Assembly: GCF_004135205.1 (NCBI RefSeq)
Contig: NZ_CP035490.1
Location: 62,001-126,000 of the forward strand
Length of the DNA: 64,000 bases
Direction of reading: 5' to 3'
Origin: Hahella sp. KA22
GTDB taxonomy: Bacteria; Pseudomonadota; Gammaproteobacteria; Pseudomonadales; Oleiphilaceae
This document shows, one piece after another, positions 24,270-34,700 of this stretch. The position numbers and the translations under genes were made by a program. Every line of letters begins with the position of its first letter. The stretch's first letter is position 1. The notes beneath the pieces were generated by a model. It was not told the DNA's origin, did not search any database, and saw only the letters and a program-made list of their open reading frames with translations.

Positions 24270-26287
24270 GCTTTCAGGGACAGGTAATAGCGACGACCGT
24301 CTTCATTGATTTCATAGCTCTGCTCACGGTCCACCTGTTTGTCCGCCAGGTTCAGCACGCCGGCGCCGACGGAGAAATACTCGTTGATCGCGTACAGGGA
24401 TTGCAGGTCAAAGGTGACGTACTCCTGCAGCTTGATCAGCTCGGAGCCATCACGGGAAATATAGGCGTACTGCTCGCCCACATAATTGCCAGTCAGCCCC
24501 AGATCCCACTGATCGCTGACGGACCAGCCCAGCTTCACCGTCCCGGAGTGACGCGGACGATATAACAGCGGCTTGGGGTCCTGGCCGTCGCTGACATCCT
24601 TGGCGTCCAGATAAGTGTAGCTGGCGCGCATATCCAGATCTGTCGTCAGGTTATAGCGGAATGACGCCTCGACGCCTTCCGTCTTCACTTTGCTGACGTT
24701 CTGGTAAGCGAATATCGGCCGCCCGTCAGGCAGGAATCCGACAAAGTTATCAAAGGTCGGGGCCAGATCAGGATCGCGGGTGCGGCTGGAGATGTCGATC
24801 ATGTCTTCGATATCGTTGCGGAAGACAGTAAGCCCGCCGCCCCATTCGGAATAGTCGAAGCGCACGCCGATTTCCTTGCTTTCACTGGTTTCCGGCTTCA
24901 GTTCGTCGGAGCCGACGATATAGCATCCCGCCGTGGCGCTGCCGCAGGAAGCGGAGCCCCAGTTAGGACTGTTCTGCAACAGCGTCGGCGCGCGGAACGC
25001 CTTGCCCCAACCCCCTTTCACGCTGATTTCATCGCTCAGCAGATACACCAGATAGGCCCGCGGGCTGTTGTGATTACCGAAGTTTTCATGATGATCCAGA
25101 CGGTTGCCCAAAGTCAGCAACAGGTCGTCGCGCAGCATGAACTCGTCTTCAATAAACAGCGCCTGTTGTCTGACGTCAGTGGAGTCGGATTCGCCGAAGG
25201 AATCCGTCCCCGGTCTGCCCGTCAGCGTGGAAGGATCTTTCAGTTTTTGATAGCGCGCTTCCGCCCCCAGAGTCAGGGTTTGCGCCCATGCGTCGATGGG
25301 CAAAGTCACCCGGCCGTCGATGCTGGCGTTGTGCGCCTTATTTGGGTTGCTTTGGCCGCCAATGTTGCCGGTGTTGTTCTCGATGCGATCGCCATACAGC
25401 TTGATTTCAGTATCGCCGAAGCTCCATTTACCTTTATGGGTCAGCGCCACACCGAGGCGGTCCAGATCCTGTTCATCGTGCTCCCGGGAGGAGCTTTCCA
25501 GCGCCAGACTGATATTCTGCGTATTGCTGGCGGCCCAGGTCAGTTCACCGTTCAGCGCGTGATTGTCGTTCCTGGCGAAACCGTCCAGCGATTCGCCGCC
25601 GCTTTCCGGGTCCGGATTCACGGCACCGTCAGCCTCACGACGATCCACACTGCCGTAGAGCTTCACGCCCAGGCTTTTCTCCGCCAGCGGACCGCTGACA
25701 TAAAAGCCCAGTTTGCGGCTGTCGCCGGCGGCGCTGTCTTCCTGCACAACCGTATCCACCGTGACGGAGCCATGCCACTGCTCGCTCACTGGTTTGGTGA
25801 TGATGTTAATCACCCCGCCGATAGCGTCGGAGCCATACAGCGAAGACATGGGACCGCGAATCACTTCGACTCTGTCGATGGCTTCGACGGGAATCCAGCC
25901 GGTGTCGAAGTCATTGCCGCGAAATACCGCTGACGTACTGTCCACGCGGCGTCCATCGATCAGCATCAACACATAGGCGCGATCCAGGCCGCGCAATTGC
26001 AGAGTGCGGCGGTTGGCGTTCCCGCTCACGGTGACGCCCTCGATTTCTCCCAATGCATCCACCAGATCATGCACCGGCTTCGCCTGCAGTTCCTCACCGC
26101 TGATAACACTGACGCTGGCCGGCGCCGTCGCTTCATCCTGGCCTTTACCCGAGGCGGTCACCACCACCGGTTGCAATAACTGGGCGCTCCCTTGTGTTTC
26201 CGCTGCTGCGGCGGAAGCGGCGGCAAGACCGCAGGTTCCGTATAACGCCAAAGAGCGAACGAGCATACGATGCGAACTGTTTTTCAT
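24260..26287 (-). CDS. TonB-dependent outer-membrane receptor, probably for a catecholate siderophore
   Basis: 675 residues from the ATG at 26287; an ATG at 26332 would add 15 residues before the signal peptide (cleavage near ASAAAAET). The plug domain carries QPVVVTASGKGQDEATAPAS (TonB-box region), RGLDRAYVLMLIDGRRV and IEVIRGPMSSLYGSDAIGG-like plug motifs. The 22-strand barrel ends in the aromatic residue F. It resembles FepA/VctA/CirA-type receptors. Adjacency to a DHB-siderophore cluster and a Fur box in the shared upstream region suggest it imports the ferric form of the siderophore made next door. Confidence 0.9.
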   Translation of the reverse strand: MKNSSHRMLVRSLALYGTCGLAAASAAAAETQGSAQLLQPVVVTASGKGQDEATAPASVSVISGEELQAKPVHDLVDALGEIEGVTVSGNANRRTLQLRGLDRAYVLMLIDGRRVDSTSAVFRGNDFDTGWIPVEAIDRVEVIRGPMSSLYGSDAIGGVINIITKPVSEQWHGSVTVDTVVQEDSAAGDSRKLGFYVSGPLAEKSLGVKLYGSVDRREADGAVNPDPESGGESLDGFARNDNHALNGELTWAASNTQNISLALESSSREHDEQDLDRLGVALTHKGKWSFGDTEIKLYGDRIENNTGNIGGQSNPNKAHNASIDGRVTLPIDAWAQTLTLGAEARYQKLKDPSTLTGRPGTDSFGESDSTDVRQQALFIEDEFMLRDDLLLTLGNRLDHHENFGNHNSPRAYLVYLLSDEISVKGGWGKAFRAPTLLQNSPNWGSASCGSATAGCYIVGSDELKPETSESKEIGVRFDYSEWGGGLTVFRNDIEDMIDISSRTRDPDLAPTFDNFVGFLPDGRPIFAYQNVSKVKTEGVEASFRYNLTTDLDMRASYTYLDAKDVSDGQDPKPLLYRPRHSGTVKLGWSVSDQWDLGLTGNYVGEQYAYISRDGSELIKLQEYVTFDLQSLYAINEYFSVGAGVLNLADKQVDREQSYEINEDGRRYYLSLKAQF

Positions 26288-26477
26288 GACTGCTGTTACC
26301 GATAAAAACTGAAATGGAATATTGCGAAGCAAACCACGCCAGGGCGCGTCTTCGGAGGCGACGTCGGAATGACAGCGGAAATCAGGCGTATCCAGGAATG
26401 GAAGTGCGTCAGAGTCCGCAAGCGCTGCGGGAGGCGGAGTGACGGCGCGCTGTCCTTACGAGCGGGGCCAGACTATT

Positions 26478-26496
26478 GCAAATGAGAATCATTGTC
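26478..26496. promoter_or_regulatory. Fur-box-like site
   Basis: GCAAATGAGAATCATTGTC matches the classical 19-base Fur consensus at 15 positions. It lies in the divergent region between the TonB receptor (start 26287) and the ChaN/EreA-like gene, and could control both. Confidence 0.7.
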
Positions 26497-26498
26497 AA

Positions 26499-27584
26499 AT
26501 GACAATAAATCGCCTTCCAGGTAAACTCTTTTCTCCTGCAGAACAAGCGACTAGCCCTCAAGGAATTAGACAATTCGTGAACCCGCACGCCTCCGCACTT
26601 CCTGTCCACGAACCTGCAACACCTGCGTTGGCGGCGTTGCTGAGACGACGCCAGATCGTCGGGATCGGCGACGCCCATGGCGTGGCGGCGATCCTGCAAT
26701 GGCTTATCGACAGTTTGCGGCGCCCGGACATCGCGCCATGTCTGGACACTATCGTCGTCGAGTTCGCCGCCGCCCGCAGTCAGCCTCTGCTGGACGCCTA
26801 TATCGCCGGAGAGCCTGGACTTGAGCACAAGATCGACGCAGTTTGCAGCGATACCCTGCACTTTTGCGCCTGGTTCGCCGAGGTTTACCGACGTTTTTTT
26901 CAGGCGGTGCGACAGATTAATCAGCGTCTGCCCACGCCACGTGTGCGCGTATTGGCGGCGGACCCGCCTATCGACTGGCGCGCCGCCGACGCTGGACGCC
27001 AGTGGCGAGAGGCCCACCAGCGACGGGAAGCTCACTATCAGGCGTTGATTGAACGGGAGGTCATTGCGCGTAATCGACGCGCGCTGTTGATCTTTGGGGC
27101 GTTCCACTTACTGCGTAATTGCCCGGCGGGCTCTACGCCGGAGATGGACGCAGCGTCGGAAATAAACAACCCGCCAGGGATAAATGGTCCGCCCCTGGCC
27201 AGCCGCCTGCACAACCTTGGTCCAGAGCAAAGTTTTTATCTCTGGCCTCATTTCGGTCATCGCCCCGATGTCATGGCAGTTGCGCAAGGTGAAGGCTGGC
27301 AAGCGCCCACGCTGGTTCACACTGCCCGCAGCGCCCTGGGCGCTCTGCCATTCGCAGCGCTTAGCCAGCGGACGCCCTATCTCAGCGAACGCCCAGTGCG
27401 CGAGCTGTTCGACGGCTATCTGTTTCTCGGCGCGGTCGACAAACAGAGGACCGTTCCACGGCACGGCGACAGCCCGATTTGGCTGGCGGAGCGGCGCCGA
27501 CGCGCACAGCTACTGCCGCCGCCACATCGCCAGCGCTTTCTCGCCGCCATCGACGCAATTCAGAACGTACACGACGCCGAGTGA
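26499..27584 (+). CDS. ChaN/EreA-like fold protein in the siderophore locus
   Basis: About 361 residues from the ATG at 26499. The start is uncertain: a GTG at 26439 lies upstream of the Fur box and a GTG near 26577 lies below it. Motifs IVGIGDAHG near the N-terminus and RALLIFGAFHLLR later resemble the paired His/Glu motifs of the ChaN, TraB/TIKI and erythromycin-esterase-like superfamily. ChaN itself is an iron-regulated heme-binding lipoprotein. No signal peptide is visible here, so a cytoplasmic hydrolase is possible. Position behind a Fur box ahead of the siderophore operon implies iron control. Confidence 0.5.
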   Translation: MTINRLPGKLFSPAEQATSPQGIRQFVNPHASALPVHEPATPALAALLRRRQIVGIGDAHGVAAILQWLIDSLRRPDIAPCLDTIVVEFAAARSQPLLDAYIAGEPGLEHKIDAVCSDTLHFCAWFAEVYRRFFQAVRQINQRLPTPRVRVLAADPPIDWRAADAGRQWREAHQRREAHYQALIEREVIARNRRALLIFGAFHLLRNCPAGSTPEMDAASEINNPPGINGPPLASRLHNLGPEQSFYLWPHFGHRPDVMAVAQGEGWQAPTLVHTARSALGALPFAALSQRTPYLSERPVRELFDGYLFLGAVDKQRTVPRHGDSPIWLAERRRRAQLLPPPHRQRFLAAIDAIQNVHDAE

Positions 27585-27655
27585 TAGTTGAGTTTTGGTA
27601 TTCCCAACCGGAGAAGACCACTCTCCGAACGATTCAATGCGTCTAACAATCGGTT

Positions 27656-27674
27656 GCAAATAATAATCAATATC
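27656..27674. promoter_or_regulatory. Fur-box-like site, distal, upstream of isochorismate synthase
   Basis: GCAAATAATAATCAATATC matches the 19-base Fur consensus at about 15 positions, in a long AT-rich stretch about 250 bases ahead of the start at 27921. Confidence 0.6.
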
Positions 27675-27810
27675 AAATAACATTGATTTTCTTTCGCGAA
27701 TGCGGTCGACCTGTCCGCCCCCCTTGCGAGGCGCGCCGCTCCTGTCTGGCGGTACGTAAACCAGGCCTGAACTTGTCATTTTCCACTCCATAGGACAAGA
27801 AAATTTCTCT

Positions 27811-27829
27811 TCAAATGAGAATTATTTTC
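27811..27829. promoter_or_regulatory. Fur-box-like site, proximal, upstream of isochorismate synthase
   Basis: TCAAATGAGAATTATTTTC matches the Fur consensus at 13 positions, about 90 bases before the start codon at 27921, overlapping AT-rich promoter-like sequence (TTTAGATTATATTTTAC). Confidence 0.65.
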
Positions 27830-27920
27830 ATTTAGATTATATTTTACATTTCTTAACGCGGGGCGGCTCACCGGTTCTGAGGAGCAGCCTGTCTGATAAC
27901 CAGTCACCTAAGGAGCAGGC

Positions 27921-29135
27921 ATGAATGACTTGACGTTGCATCTGGAACCACAGGCGGATGATCAAGCGTTTCTCCAATTGCTGAAAAAACATCTGACGGA
28001 AACTCCTTTTTTCTTCTCCTCACCCCGGCAAACCCTGATGACCGCCGGCGTCTTCGCCCGTCTGGGCGCGGGAGACCTGAATGAAGCCATCCCCGCCGCC
28101 CTGCGCGAGGCCAGGGAACAGGGAATCGAAGATCCCATGGTGGTCGGCGCCGCGCCTTTCCTGCCTGGAGAAGCCCCCATGCTGACAGTGCCGACCCGGT
28201 CCTGGCGTCGTCGCGACGTGGTTTCCGGACGCACCGGCGTCATCACCGATTTCGGGAATTATGAGGCGAAAGAAGTGCCGTCCGGCGCGGGCTACAAACA
28301 AAGCGTGAACAGTGCGTTGGAACATATCCGCCGCGGCGACATCAGCAAAGTGGTGCTGGCGCGCTCCCTGGAGCTGCGCGCCGACCGTCCTATCGACATC
28401 GTGCAACTGCTGACCAACCTGCGCCGCGCCAATCCGAAAGGCTATAACTTCGCCGCCAATCTGGCGGATGCGGCGCACCCCCGTCGTTTTCTGGTAGGGG
28501 CCAGCCCGGAGTTGCTGGTGTCCCGCAGCGGCATGCGCGTGTTCGCCAATCCGCTGGCGGGCTCTGTGGCGCGCAGCCCGGATCGTAAGGAAGACGCCCG
28601 CCGCGCCGGCGCGTTGCTGCAATCGGAAAAAGACCTGCATGAACATGCCGTGGTGATCGACGCGGTGGCCAAAGCGCTGGCGCCGTTCTGTCGAAATCTG
28701 GATGTGCCCAGCACGCCTTCACTGACGCAAACGCCGACCCTGTGGCACTTGTCCACGGAAATCACCGGGGAGCTGATCGATCCAGCCATTACTTCCTATG
28801 CTTTGGCGCAGGCGCTGCATCCTACGCCCGCCGTGTGCGGCTATCCCACAGAGCGCGCTCGGGAATTGATTGGTGAACTGGAGCCCTTTAATCGGGGCTT
28901 TTTCACAGGCATGGTCGGCTGGAGCGACGCCTCCGGCGACGGTGAGTGGGCCGTCACCATCCGCTGTGCGGAAGTGGAAGACCGTCTGCTGCGTCTTTAC
29001 GCAGGCGCAGGCGTGGTCGAAGGCTCCGACCCGCAGAAAGAGCTGGACGAGACCTCCACCAAGTTAAAAACCATGCTGAACGCCATTGGCCTCGACAGCC
29101 ATGCGTCCACACCGATCCGCGTGGAGATCGCCTGA
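27921..29135 (+). CDS. dhbC: Isochorismate synthase of the catecholate siderophore pathway
   Basis: 404 residues. It converts chorismate to isochorismate, the first step to 2,3-dihydroxybenzoate. Family landmarks: [35 protein letters not shown] and [12 protein letters not shown], with conserved Glu residues for Mg2+ binding (GELEPFNRG region). AAGGAG precedes the ATG. First gene of a tightly spaced operon; its TGA overlaps the ATG of the ligase gene. Equivalent to EntC/DhbC and to MxcD of myxochelin clusters. Two Fur boxes upstream indicate iron repression. Confidence 0.93.
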   Translation: MNDLTLHLEPQADDQAFLQLLKKHLTETPFFFSSPRQTLMTAGVFARLGAGDLNEAIPAALREAREQGIEDPMVVGAAPFLPGEAPMLTVPTRSWRRRDVVSGRTGVITDFGNYEAKEVPSGAGYKQSVNSALEHIRRGDISKVVLARSLELRADRPIDIVQLLTNLRRANPKGYNFAANLADAAHPRRFLVGASPELLVSRSGMRVFANPLAGSVARSPDRKEDARRAGALLQSEKDLHEHAVVIDAVAKALAPFCRNLDVPSTPSLTQTPTLWHLSTEITGELIDPAITSYALAQALHPTPAVCGYPTERARELIGELEPFNRGFFTGMVGWSDASGDGEWAVTIRCAEVEDRLLRLYAGAGVVEGSDPQKELDETSTKLKTMLNAIGLDSHASTPIRVEIA

Positions 29136-30805
29136 TGTCCGCGAGCATGGAGCAGCCGCAAATCGAACTCACGCCCTGGCCCGCTGCAGAGGCGGAGCTG
29201 TATCGCGCCGCCGGCTACTGGACCGGTGACGATCTGGGAAGCATTCTGAGTCGCGGCGCTCAGGCGTTCGGCGACCGCACCGCAGTAATCGCCGGCGAGC
29301 GTTCCTGGACTTATGGCGATCTTAACGCCAGGGCGGATCAGTTGGCATCAGGATTAAATACCCTCGGAATTACTCCGGGTTCCAAGGTCGTGGTGCAACT
29401 GCCTAACATCGGCGAATTCATTGAAGTGATTTTTGCGCTGTTTCGCCTGGGGGCGGCGCCGATCATGGCTCTGCCCACCCACCGTTACGCCGAGATCAGT
29501 TACTTTTGCGAATTCGCCGACGCCGTCGCTTACATCGCCCCGGCAAAAAGCGGCGGATTCGACTATCGCGATATCGGCGGGAAACTGAAAGACGAGCGTC
29601 TCGTGCAGCATGTCATCATCGCCGGCGATGCGGGCGATTTCGTCCCTCTCGACGGCTTATATCAGGCGCCCGGCGCGGCGCCGGAGATTGATCCGTCCGC
29701 CATCGCGCTGATGCAATTGTCCGGCGGCACCACCGGCATGTCCAAACTGATTCCGCGCACTCACGACGACTATCTGTACAGCGTGCGCGCCAGCGCCGAG
29801 ATTTGCGAATTGTCGCCGCAGACGGTGTATCTCTCCGTGCTGCCCGCCGCGCATAATTTCCCGCTCAGTTCACCGGGCGTTCTGGGAGTTCTGTTCGCAG
29901 GTGGAACCGTGGTGTTGTCCGAATCCGGCGCGCCGGATATCGCGTTTCCGTTGATCGCCCGTCACCGGGTCACCATGACCGCCATGGTGCCGCCGCTGGC
30001 CCTGGCCTGGATGACCGCCTGCGACAATCTGACAAAAGCCGGCTCGCCGCCGGATCTGTCCAGCCTGCAGGTATTGCAGGTGGGCGGCGCCAAGTTTACC
30101 GAAGAAGCCGCCCGCCGCGTTACGCCGGTCCTGGGTTGCAAGCTGCAGCAGGTGTTCGGTATGGCGGAGGGGTTGGTGAACTACACCCGTCTGGATGACG
30201 ACATCGACACCGTCGTCACCACTCAGGGGCGCCCCATTTCGCCGGCGGACGAAGTGCGCATCGTGGACGAGGACGACCAGCCGGTCGCGCCCGGCGCCAC
30301 CGGATTATTGCTGACCCGCGGCCCCTACACCATTCGCGGCTATTTCAAGGCGGCGGAGCACAACGCCAAATCCTTCACCGCCGACGGCTTCTATCGCACC
30401 GGCGATGTGGTGCGTCTGACTGACGCCGGTTATCTGGTGGTGGAAGGTCGCGCTAAAGACCAGATCAATCGCGGCGGCGAAAAAGTGGCGGCGGACGAAC
30501 TGGAGAATCATCTGCTGGCGCACCCGCTGGTGCATGACGCCGCCGTGGTGGCGATGCCGGACCCCTACCTGGGCGAGCGCACCTGCGCCTACGTCATTCC
30601 GCAGAATCATGCCGCCGCGCCGGAGCAACGCCCGCGCCCGCAGGATCTGCTCAAATTTCTGCGCGAGCGCGATCTCGCCGTGTTCAAGATTCCAGACCGC
30701 ATCGAGTTCGTCGACGCCTTCCCCAAGACCCGTCTGGGCAAGGTGGACAAGAAGGCGTTGCGGCAGATGATCGCGGATAAGATCGCGCCGCCCACCATGG
30801 CTTAA
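29135..30805 (+). CDS. dhbE: 2,3-dihydroxybenzoate-AMP ligase
   Basis: 556 residues from ATG 29135, which overlaps the stop of the preceding gene by one base. Stand-alone adenylation enzyme: the P-loop-like motif [19 protein letters not shown] at about residue 195 is nearly diagnostic of EntE/DhbE enzymes, followed by [21 protein letters not shown] and the catalytic Lys near the end ([12 protein letters not shown]). It activates 2,3-dihydroxybenzoate with ATP and loads it on the aryl carrier domain of the next protein. Equivalent to MxcE. Confidence 0.95.
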   Translation: MSASMEQPQIELTPWPAAEAELYRAAGYWTGDDLGSILSRGAQAFGDRTAVIAGERSWTYGDLNARADQLASGLNTLGITPGSKVVVQLPNIGEFIEVIFALFRLGAAPIMALPTHRYAEISYFCEFADAVAYIAPAKSGGFDYRDIGGKLKDERLVQHVIIAGDAGDFVPLDGLYQAPGAAPEIDPSAIALMQLSGGTTGMSKLIPRTHDDYLYSVRASAEICELSPQTVYLSVLPAAHNFPLSSPGVLGVLFAGGTVVLSESGAPDIAFPLIARHRVTMTAMVPPLALAWMTACDNLTKAGSPPDLSSLQVLQVGGAKFTEEAARRVTPVLGCKLQQVFGMAEGLVNYTRLDDDIDTVVTTQGRPISPADEVRIVDEDDQPVAPGATGLLLTRGPYTIRGYFKAAEHNAKSFTADGFYRTGDVVRLTDAGYLVVEGRAKDQINRGGEKVAADELENHLLAHPLVHDAAVVAMPDPYLGERTCAYVIPQNHAAAPEQRPRPQDLLKFLRERDLAVFKIPDRIEFVDAFPKTRLGKVDKKALRQMIADKIAPPTMA

Positions 30806-30840
30806 ACCAGAACAAGATTTAGGTTGATAAGGACCCCTTA

Positions 30841-31743
30841 ATGGCTATTCCAAAAATCGCTGACTATTCCCTGGCGAACGCATCCGCCCTACCGACCAAT
30901 AAAACGGACTGGACTATCGATCCGTCGCGGGCGGTGCTGCTGGTGCACGACATGCAGCGTTATTTCGTTAACTTCTACAATCTGGACGGAGAGCCCATGG
31001 GCCCTCTGCTCGCCAATATCCAGACGCTGAAGGCTGCCTGCAAAAAAGCCGGCGTGCCCGTGGTGTACACCGCCCAGCCTGGCGATCAAACGCCGGAAGA
31101 CCGCGCGCTGCTGACGGATTTCTGGGGAACCGGTCTGGCGGCCGATCCCAATCTGACTGATATCGTGGCGGAGCTGGCGCCGGAAGGCGACGACATCGAA
31201 TACGTGAAATGGCGCTACAGCGCGTTCAAACGCACGCCTCTGCTGGATTACATGCGCGAAAACGGCAAAGACCAGCTCATCATCTGCGGCGTCTACGCCC
31301 ACATCGGCGTGCTGGCCACCTCACTGGAAGCGTTCATGCTCGACATCAAGCCTTTCGTGGTGGCGGACGCCGTCGCCGACTTCTCCGAGCAGGAACAGAA
31401 AATGGCGCTGAACTATGTCGCGCAACGCTGCGGCCATGTGGATGCGCTGGAAGTCGTGCTGAACGCGCTTCAGGGCGCAACGACTCAGTCCGCGCCAGCC
31501 GCAGAGCCTTTGAGTCTGGAAGCCCTGCGTCGCGACGTCGCCGCCATTCTCATGATGAGCCCGGAAGACGTGGACCCGGAAGAAAATCTGATGTACATGG
31601 GGCTCGACTCCATTCGCGTCATGTCCCTGCTGGAAAACTGGCGCGCCCGCGGCGCCGACATCACCTTCGTGGATCTGGCGGAGTCGCTGACCATCAATGA
31701 ATGGTGGCGCACCATCGAGCCGCGCCTGACGACGGAGGCCTGA
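30841..31743 (+). CDS. dhbB: Isochorismatase with C-terminal aryl carrier domain
   Basis: 300 residues in two domains. The N-terminal isochorismatase (about 1-210) has [15 protein letters not shown] with the catalytic Asp, [12 protein letters not shown] and [12 protein letters not shown], and turns isochorismate into 2,3-dihydro-2,3-dihydroxybenzoate plus pyruvate. The C-terminal carrier (about 225-300) has the phosphopantetheine Ser in [15 protein letters not shown]. It therefore also presents DHB to the synthetase, as EntB and MxcF do. AAGGA ribosome binding site. The phosphopantetheinyl transferase needed to activate it is not in the window. Confidence 0.95.
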   Translation: MAIPKIADYSLANASALPTNKTDWTIDPSRAVLLVHDMQRYFVNFYNLDGEPMGPLLANIQTLKAACKKAGVPVVYTAQPGDQTPEDRALLTDFWGTGLAADPNLTDIVAELAPEGDDIEYVKWRYSAFKRTPLLDYMRENGKDQLIICGVYAHIGVLATSLEAFMLDIKPFVVADAVADFSEQEQKMALNYVAQRCGHVDALEVVLNALQGATTQSAPAAEPLSLEALRRDVAAILMMSPEDVDPEENLMYMGLDSIRVMSLLENWRARGADITFVDLAESLTINEWWRTIEPRLTTEA

Positions 31744-31748
31744 GATTG

Positions 31749-34700
31749 ATGACCACTCCGGCCGAGACGTCGACCAAAGGATTGTCCGCCGCGCAGAACG
31801 GGATATGGCTGGGTCAGCAGATCAACCCCGCCAGCCCCATGTACAACGCGGCTGAATATGTGGAATTACGCGGACCGCTGCACGTTGAGCTGTTTGAGCG
31901 CGCGTTGCGCCAGACGCTGATCGAAGCACCCGCGCTGCACGCCACCTTCCATTCCGGCGCCAGGGAAACGGCGCAACGTCTGCACGCGCCGGAGTTCGTC
32001 CTGGTGCAGAAAGATTACAGCCATTTCGCGGCGCCGCTGGAGCAGGCGCGCCTGTGGATGCTGAGCGATCTGGCCGCCACCGTGGACCTGTCGCAAGGGC
32101 CGCTGTTCACCCAGGCTCTGATCAAACTCGGCGACGACCACTACTGCTGGCATCAACGCATCCATCACATCGCCTGTGACGGTTTCGCCTTCGCCCTGTT
32201 GTCGCAACGGGTGGCGGAAATCTACAACGCCCTGGCGGCCAACCCGGAAACAGTCCCCGCCACGGTGGGACGCGGCTTTGGCGACTACGATAAAGTGCTG
32301 GAGGAAGACCTGCGTTATCGCCAATCCCCGGCGTTCGCCAAGGACCGGGATTTCTGGGCAGGCTATCTGGAAGGCCAGACGCCGCCCGTCAGCCTCAGCC
32401 GCTCCAATGCCCCCATCGCCGACATGGCGACACGGGTGGAGCGCAGTCTGCCGGCGGAATTGATCAAGCGGCTGCATACCGCGGCCAGCACAGTCGGCGC
32501 CACTTGGTCGGATGCGCTCACCGCCGCCACCGCCTATCTGATCCATCGCCGCACCGGCGCCCGCGAAGTCACGCTGGGCGCGCCGGTCATGGGCCGCATG
32601 GGCTCCGCGTCCCTGCGCGTACCCGCCATGGTGATGAATATTATTCCCCTGCGTCTGCCGTTCGCTGGCGTGGAGTCCTTCAAAGACCTGGTGCAGCTAG
32701 CTGCGCAACAAACCCGACTGACCCGCCTGCACCAGCGCTATCGCTATGAACAGCTGCGTCGCGACCTCAATCGCGTGGGCGGCGATCAACGCCTGTTCGG
32801 CCCGGTAGTGAACATCATGCCGTTCGATCGGCATGTGGAGTTTCAGGGTTGCGTCTCCCGCACGCATAATCTCTGCGCCGGTCCGGTGGAGGACCTGTCC
32901 TTCGCCTTCATTCTGAACAAGAACGGCGGGCTGCGTTTCGATCTGGACGCCAACCCTAACCGTTACAGTCAAACCGATTTGCAGGACATTCAGCAGCAGA
33001 TGCTGGCGTTGCTGGAGCAGGCCGCGGCCGATATGGAGCAGCCCATTCAGGTTGATCGCGCCGCCCTATCCTGGCTGCAGGGCCCCGCCGCCAGCCAGGC
33101 GCCGCAGCCTGTTCTCACTGCGCTGCGTCAACGCATTCTGACGACGCCGCAAGCCATCGCCCTGCAAGCGAACGGCCGCTGCCTCAGCTATGAGGAGTTG
33201 GGCCAGCGCGTCGCCGGACTTGCTGAAAGCCTGCGACAATCTGGCGTGAATCCGGGAGATGTCGTCGCCCTGGCGCTGCCTCGCAGCGAAGGCGCTATCG
33301 TGACGGCCCTGGCGACCTGGGCCGCCGAGGCCGCATTCGTTTTTCTGGACCCGGCCGCGCCCATCGCCCGCAACCGCTTGATCATTGAAGACGCCCGTCC
33401 CGCCCTGGTGGTGACGGAGGACTCGGACTCCGAGTTAAACGTCAACGCCAGCTCGCCGGTAGTGAGCCTGACTGCGTTAGCCCAAGACTCGGTCAGCAAC
33501 ACCGCATTATGGCCGGAATCGACAACACAGGCGGGGCCCGCTTACCTGATCTACACCTCCGGCTCCACCGGCGCGCCCAAAGGCGTGGTTATCGGACATC
33601 AGGCTCTGGCGGAGTTCGTCGCCGGCGCCATCGACGCCTACGCCGTCACCGCTTCGGATCGCGTGCTGCAGTTTGCGCCACTGCATTTTGACGCCTGCAT
33701 CGAAGAGATTTTCGTCACCTTGACGCAGGGAGCGCGCCTTATTCTGCGCAATGACGCCATGTTGGAATCCGCTCCGCGCTTTCTGGAGCAATGCCGTCAA
33801 TGGGGCGTGACGCTACTGGATCTGCCCACCGCGTACTGGCATGAGCTGGCGTTCGGCTGCGCCACCGCGTCGCTGGAGCTTCCGCCCAGTCTGCGCGCCG
33901 TCATTATCGGCGGCGAAGCGGTATTACCGGAGCGGGTGGCGCAATGGCGCGGCTGTTTCGGCGACCGCATCGCTCTGTATAACACTTACGGTCCCAGTGA
34001 AGCCACGGTGGTCGCCACCAGCGCGGATCTCAGCGCTGACGCAGGCGCCATCAGCATCGGCCAGCCTCTGGGCGGACGCGCCGTCGCCGTAGTCAATCCA
34101 CAGATGGAACTGCTGCCTAGAGGTGAAGAGGGCGAACTGTTGTTAATCGGCGGCGGACTTGCCGACGGCTACCTTAATCTGCCGGAAAAAACCGCGGAAT
34201 GCTTTATTCATGTCCAGTTTCCCTGGTCCATAGAACCCGAACGCGCCTATCGCAGCGGCGACCGCGCGCGCATCAACGCGCAGGGCAATGTAGAGTTTCT
34301 CGGACGCCTGGACGATCAAATCAAGATCAGCGGCCATCGCATCGACCCACTGGAAATCGAATCCGCCCTCAGCGCCCTGCCCGGCGTGCAGGAAGCCGCC
34401 GTCACATTGAGCCAGCAAGGCAATGGAGTGAAGTGTCTGGTGGCGCATCTGGCGGGGCGGCCCTACGCCATCGCTGAATTACGCGAAGCGCTGAAATCCA
34501 GGCTGCCTGCGGCGATGACGCCATCCGCGCTGGTCATGCATGAACGCCTGCCCAAAAACGCCGCCGGCAAGGTGGACCGCAAGCAGCTCAACGCTATCGA
34601 AACGGCGTCCGCAAGCAACCTGCCTCAAGCGGAAGCCAGCGCTGAACAGCAACTTATCATTGATGTCTGGCGCGACGTGCTGGGGCAAAGCGCCATCAAG

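Larger units (their letters stand above)
27585..27920. other. Promoter region of the siderophore biosynthesis operon
   Basis: 336 bases, AT-rich compared with its surroundings, containing two Fur-box-like sites (27656 and 27811). A minus-strand open frame across it (27510-27791) lacks family features and was not called. Confidence 0.6.

Noticed and set aside
27510-27791. 93-residue minus-strand open frame over the siderophore promoter region
   Set aside because: Overlaps the end of the ChaN/EreA-like gene and a Fur box; low-complexity, no family-like motifs, no clear ribosome binding site.
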